18,342 nucleotides of DNA, taken from assembly GCA_020434085.1 (NCBI GenBank), contig JAGRBM010000156.1:1-18342 (forward strand). Reading direction: 5' to 3'. Below, one piece after another: positions 14,518 through 18,342 of the stretch. The notes beneath the pieces were generated by a model. That model searched no databases and had not been told where the DNA came from. It saw only the letters and a list, made by a program, of their open reading frames with translations. This DNA is from Chrysiogenia bacterium. GTDB taxonomy: Bacteria; JAGRBM01. Within the stretch, counting starts at the first letter, position 1, and every line of letters begins with the position of its first letter. The position numbers and the translations under genes were made by a program.

Positions 14518-16107
14518 CTACTTCTTCTTGAGTCGGTGCTTGAAGAGCTTGTAGCGGATGGCATCGACGATGGCCTGGTACGAGGCCTCGAGGATGTTGT
14601 GGGAGACGCCCACGGTGCCCCAGCGGTCTTCGCCGTCGGTGCTTTCGATGAGCACGCGAACCTTCGATTCGGTGCCATGCTCGCCCGCCAGGACGCGCAC
14701 CTTGTAATCGACCAGTTCGACCTCGGAGAGCTCGGGGAAGAATTTCTCGAGCGCCTTGCGAAGCGCGGCATCGAGCGCGTTGACCGGGCCGTTGCCCAGC
14801 GCGGCGGTATGCTCGATGTGGCCGTCCACTTCCACCTGCACGGTTGCCTCGGCGACGGGATCTTCGTCCTCGTGACGCTTTTCATCGATCACGCGGAAAC
14901 CAACCAGCCGGAAGTTCTTGAGCCGTTTCTTGTGCTTGATCTCCTGCATGAGCAGTTCGAATGAAGCCTCGGCCCCCTCGAATTCAAAGCCTCCGTGCTC
15001 GAGGGCCTTGAGCTGCTCGACGACGTCCTTGAGAGCCGGATCGCTGGGATCGACATCGAGGCCCCATTCCTTGGCCTTGTAGAGCACGTTGGACTTGCCC
15101 GAGAGATCCGAGACGAGCACGCGCTGGCGGTTGCCCACCAGCGTGGGATCGATGTGCTCATAGGTCTGGGAGTTCTTCACCACAGCCGAGACATGCACCC
15201 CGCCCTTGTGAGCAAAGGCGCTCTCGCCCACGTAGGGCTGGCGCTTGTCGGGGCTGGAATTGAGCAGTTCGTAGATGAGCCGCGAAGTCTTCTTGAGGTT
15301 CTTGAGCTGCGCCTTGCTCACGCAGGGATAGCCCAGCTTGAGCTGCAGGCTCGGGATGATGGAGATCAGGTTGGCGTTGCCGCAACGCTCGCCAAAACCA
15401 TTGATGGTCCCCTGCACCTGACGGGCGCCGGCCTCGACCGCCGCGACCGAGTTGGCCGCCGCCATCTCGCAGTCGTTGTGGGCGTGAATGCCCACCTGCA
15501 CATCGGGAAAGCGTGAGACCACCGCAGCGACGTTCTCGCGCAGAACGCTGGTCATGGTCCCGCCGTTGGTATCACAGAGCACCAGCGCGTCGGCCCCGGC
15601 GCTTGCCGCACTCTCCAGCGTGGAGAGCGCATACTCGGGGTTGTCCGCGTAACCGTCGAAGAAGTGTTCGGCGTCGTAGAAGACCTCGTCGAAGTGCTTT
15701 TTGAGATACTTCACCGTGTCGTGGATGAGGTCGAGATTTTCTTCCAGCGAGATTCCCAGCGCCTTCTGCACGTGCAGCGTCCAGCTCTTGCCGAAGATGC
15801 AGGCCACCGGCGTGCCGCAGCTCAGCAGCGCGCGGACGCTCGGGTCCTTGCCGGCGCTGGTACCCGCGCGGCGGGTCGACCCAAACGCGGTCGGGCGCGC
15901 GTTTCTGAGTTTTTCCTTCTGAATCCGCTCGAAGAAAGCGGCATCGCGCGGGTTGGAACCGGGCCACCCGCCCTCGATGTAGCTCACCCCCAGATCGTCG
16001 AGGGCACAGGCAATGCGTACCTTGTCCTCGACCGAGAAGCTCACGTCCTCGCTCTGGGTGCCGTCACGCAGGGTGACGTCGTAGATGGTGACTTTCTTGC
16101 TACTCAC
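14518..16107 (-). CDS. cimA: (R)-citramalate synthase CimA
   Basis: CimA condenses pyruvate and acetyl-CoA to citramalate, the first step of threonine-independent isoleucine synthesis. The GTG start at 16107 lies 8 bp after the lysC stop and gives 529 residues. The N-terminal TIM barrel has [12 protein letters not shown] (residues 9-20), the [10 protein letters not shown] motif typical of the CimA branch, the metal-binding HAHND, and [12 protein letters not shown]. The C-terminal third (about 395-520) matches the LeuA-type allosteric domain, including [17 protein letters not shown] and a late [18 protein letters not shown]. CimA-like motifs and the lysC neighbour argue against 2-isopropylmalate or homocitrate synthase. 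Length is normal for the long CimA class. Confidence 0.93.
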   Translation of the reverse strand: MSSKKVTIYDVTLRDGTQSEDVSFSVEDKVRIACALDDLGVSYIEGGWPGSNPRDAAFFERIQKEKLRNARPTAFGSTRRAGTSAGKDPSVRALLSCGTPVACIFGKSWTLHVQKALGISLEENLDLIHDTVKYLKKHFDEVFYDAEHFFDGYADNPEYALSTLESAASAGADALVLCDTNGGTMTSVLRENVAAVVSRFPDVQVGIHAHNDCEMAAANSVAAVEAGARQVQGTINGFGERCGNANLISIIPSLQLKLGYPCVSKAQLKNLKKTSRLIYELLNSSPDKRQPYVGESAFAHKGGVHVSAVVKNSQTYEHIDPTLVGNRQRVLVSDLSGKSNVLYKAKEWGLDVDPSDPALKDVVEQLKALEHGGFEFEGAEASFELLMQEIKHKKRLKNFRLVGFRVIDEKRHEDEDPVAEATVQVEVDGHIEHTAALGNGPVNALDAALRKALEKFFPELSEVELVDYKVRVLAGEHGTESKVRVLIESTDGEDRWGTVGVSHNILEASYQAIVDAIRYKLFKHRLKKK

Positions 16108-16115
16108 AGCGGTTC

Positions 16116-16601
16116 TCAGGAGGCTACCTTGTCCAGCTCGAATTCTTCATGGAGCGCCCGCACGGCGAGCTCGGTGTACTTCTCATCCACCACGCAGGAG
16201 ACCTTGATCTCCGAGGTGCTGATCATCTGGATGTTCACACCCTCTTTGGCAAGGCAGTTGAACATCCGCGAGGCAACACCCGCGTGCGAGCGCATCCCGA
16301 CACCAATGGCCGAGACCTTGGCGATCTTGGAATCCGTGATGACCCCCGCAGCGCCCGTTTCCTCGGCGATCTTGCGCACGATTTCCTCAGCGCGCGGCAC
16401 GTCAGCCTTGCCCACGGTAAAGGTCATGTCCGTGTGCCCTTCGCTCGAGATGTTCTGGATGATCATGTCCACGTTGATGTTCGCGCCCGAGATGGCTGCA
16501 AACAGTTTGGCGGCAATGCCCGGCTTGTCGGGCACCTTGTGCATCGTGATTTTGGCTTCATTCTTGTCGTATGCGATTGCCGACACCAGGAGCTCTTCCA
16601 T
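16116..16601 (-). CDS. Probable internal start: separate regulatory (beta) subunit of aspartate kinase
   Basis: Inside lysC and in the same frame, AAGGAGG (16610-16616 on the minus strand) is followed after 8 nt by an ATG at 16601, codon 247. Translation from here gives 161 residues with both ACT domains and no kinase domain. Bacillus, Corynebacterium and Thermus aspartate kinases are alpha2-beta2 enzymes whose beta subunit, about 160-172 residues, comes from just such an internal start. The site is seen in the sequence. That it is used here is inference, since Lys-Glu-Asp codons can give the motif by chance. Confidence 0.5.
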   Translation of the reverse strand: MEELLVSAIAYDKNEAKITMHKVPDKPGIAAKLFAAISGANINVDMIIQNISSEGHTDMTFTVGKADVPRAEEIVRKIAEETGAAGVITDSKIAKVSAIGVGMRSHAGVASRMFNCLAKEGVNIQMISTSEIKVSCVVDEKYTELAVRALHEEFELDKVAS

Positions 16602-17339
16602 CTCCGGGTCCTCCTTGCCGATGAAGGTGCCATCGGTATCTTCAAAGGTTGAGCGCACGTGCACGGTCACGCCGTGGCGCATGGCGAACTCGACCGAGCG
16701 GGTCTGGAGCACCTTGGCCCCAAGCGACGCCATTTCGAGCATTTCTTCGTAGCTGACATGGTTGATCTTGCGGGCCTCGGGCACAAAACGTGGATCGGTC
16801 GTATAGACGCCGTTCACGTCGGTATAGATCTCGCACACGTCGGCCTTCAGCGCCGCGGCGAGCGCCACCGCCGAGAGATCGGAGCCGCCGCGGCCGAGCG
16901 TCGCAACCTCGCCATCTTCGGTCACGCCCTGAAAGCCCGCGACCACCGCGACGTTGCCGTTTCCGAGCGAAGCCAGCAGCTTCTCCGAATCAATGTCCTT
17001 GATGCGGCACTTGGTGTGTGCATTGTCGGTGTGAAAGGCCACCTGCCAGCCCAGAAAACTCTGCGCCTTGCCGCCGAGCTTCTCGATCGCCATGGCCAGC
17101 AACGCGATGGTCACCTGCTCGCCGCTGGCCAGCAGGACGTCCATCTCGCGCGGATTGGGCTTGTCCGAGTAGAAATTCGCCATGTCGGTGAGCCGGTTGG
17201 TCTCCCCAGACATTGCCGAGACGACAACTGCGACCTGGTTGCCCTGCTCTACCGTTCGAAGCACGCGGCGCGCGACGTTCTCGATCTTCTCGAGCGAGCC
17301 GACCGAAGTGCCGCCGTATTTTTGCACAACGAGTGCCAC
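16116..17339 (-). CDS. lysC: Aspartate kinase LysC
   Basis: LysC phosphorylates aspartate, the first step toward lysine, threonine and methionine. I chose the GTG at 17339, which overlaps the tsaE stop by one base (TAGTG) and has GGAGG 10 nt upstream. It gives 407 residues, the usual length; a longer in-frame start would add 57 residues absent from the family. The kinase domain starts [20 protein letters not shown] (KYGGTS, residues 7-12). It includes [20 protein letters not shown], with the nucleotide-site GRGGSD, and [15 protein letters not shown]. Two ACT domains follow, about 262-325 ([13 protein letters not shown]) and 341-405 ([13 protein letters not shown]), for feedback control by end products. 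A strong internal start is described separately. Confidence 0.96.
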   Translation of the reverse strand: MALVVQKYGGTSVGSLEKIENVARRVLRTVEQGNQVAVVVSAMSGETNRLTDMANFYSDKPNPREMDVLLASGEQVTIALLAMAIEKLGGKAQSFLGWQVAFHTDNAHTKCRIKDIDSEKLLASLGNGNVAVVAGFQGVTEDGEVATLGRGGSDLSAVALAAALKADVCEIYTDVNGVYTTDPRFVPEARKINHVSYEEMLEMASLGAKVLQTRSVEFAMRHGVTVHVRSTFEDTDGTFIGKEDPEMEELLVSAIAYDKNEAKITMHKVPDKPGIAAKLFAAISGANINVDMIIQNISSEGHTDMTFTVGKADVPRAEEIVRKIAEETGAAGVITDSKIAKVSAIGVGMRSHAGVASRMFNCLAKEGVNIQMISTSEIKVSCVVDEKYTELAVRALHEEFELDKVAS

Positions 17340-17845
17340 TAGCTGTTCGCCTCCAGTAATTCGATGACTGCGCCCCAGGCTCCCTCGCGATCCCCGCATT
17401 CGGGAGTCACAACCTCTACCAGGCGAAGGTCCGGGTCCTCGGCCGAGTGATCCAGTCCGATGACCAGATTGCGCCCGGGGGGCATGGCGCCGGGGAATTT
17501 CTCCGACCACTCGGCCAGAATGATGGCGCGCGCGTCGAGGGCCTCATCCACCCCCAACTCAGGGAGGCTATTGATAGATTCGACGCGGTAAAAATCAAAG
17601 TGGGCGATGGGGTAGCGCCCCTCATATTCGTTGAGCAGGGTAAAGGTCGGGCTGGTTACCTGATCGAGCTCTTCGACCCCCAGTCCCTCACAAATGGCCC
17701 GTGCCAGCGTGGTCTTGCCCGCGCCCAGCTCGCCCTGCAGGCTCAGCACCGCCCCCTCGGGCAGCGCCTGGCCCAGGGCAACCCCGAAGGCGTGCGTGGC
17801 TTCCTCATCGGAGAGCCTGAACTTGAAGGTCCGTGCTGCGCCCAT
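17339..17845 (-). CDS. tsaE: tRNA t6A biosynthesis ATPase TsaE
   Basis: TsaE works with TsaB and TsaD to add the threonylcarbamoyl group to A37 of ANN-decoding tRNAs. The 168-residue protein shows Walker [10 protein letters not shown] (38-46), then [12 protein letters not shown], the family motif HFDFYRV and the later LAEWSEKF. Length is near the usual 150-160. The ATG at 17845 has AGGAG 6 nt upstream, lying across the end of nnrD. The stop overlaps the lysC start. Fusion or adjacency of nnrD and tsaE is common in bacteria, which supports both calls. Confidence 0.95.
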   Translation of the reverse strand: MGAARTFKFRLSDEEATHAFGVALGQALPEGAVLSLQGELGAGKTTLARAICEGLGVEELDQVTSPTFTLLNEYEGRYPIAHFDFYRVESINSLPELGVDEALDARAIILAEWSEKFPGAMPPGRNLVIGLDHSAEDPDLRLVEVVTPECGDREGAWGAVIELLEANS

Positions 17846-17848
17846 GGC

Positions 17849-18342
17849 TCACTCCTGGTGCTCCTCGGGCTCGTCGTGGTGATGGTGAAGTTCCTCATGC
17901 AGGTCCGAGAGCAGTGCCGGCAGCTCTGCAATGAGGTCCGAGGCGATGAGCGAGGCCTCCGAGCCGCGCGCCGCCAGCCGGTCGGCGGCCATGGCGTGAA
18001 GCAGCACGGCGGTGGCTGCCGCCTCGATCGGGGTGATGCCTTCCTGAACGAGCAATCCGGCGATGAGTCCTGCCAGCACGTCGCCGGTGCCGCCGCTGGC
18101 AAGTCCGGCATTGCCCATGGGGCAGATGATCGCCTGCCCGTCGGGCAGCGCGATGACCGTGCCGGCCCCCTTGAGCACCACGATGACCGCATGTTCTTCG
18201 GCGTAGGCCGTGGCCACCCCCACCCGGTCGGCCTGCACCTCCTGGGTGGTAAAGCCGCTCAGTCGGCTCATCTCGCCAGGGTGCGGCGTGACGACGATCT
18301 GCTCGCTGGCCAGCTTGCCCGGGCTGATGCTGTTCTTTGCCA
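17849..18342 (-). CDS. nnrD: NAD(P)HX dehydratase domain (NnrD), 5' end outside window
   Basis: The frame is open to the right edge, so only the last 163 codons are visible. It reads SEQIVVTPHPGEMSRLSG, whose TPHPGEM is a signature of ADP/ATP-dependent NAD(P)H-hydrate dehydratase. The nucleotide-binding GNAGLASGGTGDVLAGLIAGLL follows. The enzyme repairs hydrated, inactive NAD(P)H. In most bacteria it is fused behind an epimerase domain (NnrE); whether that holds here lies beyond the edge. The C-terminus is odd: LHEELHHHHDEPEEHQE, a His- and Glu-rich tail after the normal fold ends. The gene ends 3 bp before tsaE. Confidence 0.92.
   Translation of the reverse strand, partial: AKNSISPGKLASEQIVVTPHPGEMSRLSGFTTQEVQADRVGVATAYAEEHAVIVVLKGAGTVIALPDGQAIICPMGNAGLASGGTGDVLAGLIAGLLVQEGITPIEAAATAVLLHAMAADRLAARGSEASLIASDLIAELPALLSDLHEELHHHHDEPEEHQE

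Noticed and set aside
17340-17510. 57-codon N-terminal extension of lysC
   Set aside because: It overlaps tsaE, is Gly/Arg/Pro-rich without family similarity, and the GTG at 17339 gives the usual length with a good ribosome site.
1-18342. tRNA, rRNA, CRISPR, transposase, phage or riboswitch elements
   Set aside because: I looked for cloverleaf-like segments, regularly spaced repeats and mobile-element genes. None was convincing, and intergenic space is too small for most of them.

Overview
The window is dense, GC-rich bacterial chromosome with almost no non-coding DNA. It has three blocks. A secretin and a full pseudopilus gene set mean a Gram-negative (two-membrane) cell. The gene order nnrD-tsaE-lysC-cimA, with threonine-independent isoleucine synthesis by CimA, recalls Geobacter-like members of the former Deltaproteobacteria. 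I would place the organism in that broad group (Desulfobacterota, Myxococcota or relatives) with moderate confidence. The sequence does not settle the genus.

Left block (1-3555, minus strand, read right to left): a small XRE-type repressor-like regulator, a two-pass membrane protein with an extracytoplasmic domain, a small FxLYD-type lipoprotein, a stand-alone cobalamin-binding domain of methylmalonyl-CoA mutase type, and an exported HExxH peptidase of the MA-like type that runs off the left edge. Spacings are short (36 bp, 7 bp, 63 bp, then an 8-bp overlap), so they may form one transcript.

Middle block (3856-14400, plus strand): a type II secretion operon gspC-D-E-F-G-H-I-J-K. The last four genes are joined by ATGA overlaps, while gspG has its own perfect Shine-Dalgarno sequence. 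The divergent 300-bp gap between the regulator and gspC is AT-rich in its second half. It holds a plausible sigma-70 promoter with inverted repeats, one of them a perfect 10+1+10 palindrome at the expected transcription start. No gspL, gspM, gspN or prepilin peptidase gene follows gspK, so the machine must be completed from elsewhere.

Right block (14518-18342, minus strand): nnrD (partial), tsaE, lysC and cimA, tightly packed and probably co-transcribed. They cover NAD(P)HX repair, tRNA t6A synthesis, aspartate phosphorylation and citramalate synthesis. An interrupted 83-bp palindrome of intergenic-repeat type separates the convergent ends of gspK and cimA.

I saw no wholly new system. The most useful leads are the operator-like palindrome facing the XRE gene, a terminator-shaped hairpin just after gspG that could set the ratio of major to minor pseudopilins, an internal start in lysC that fits a separately made regulatory beta subunit, and an EF-hand-like calcium loop in the secretin.
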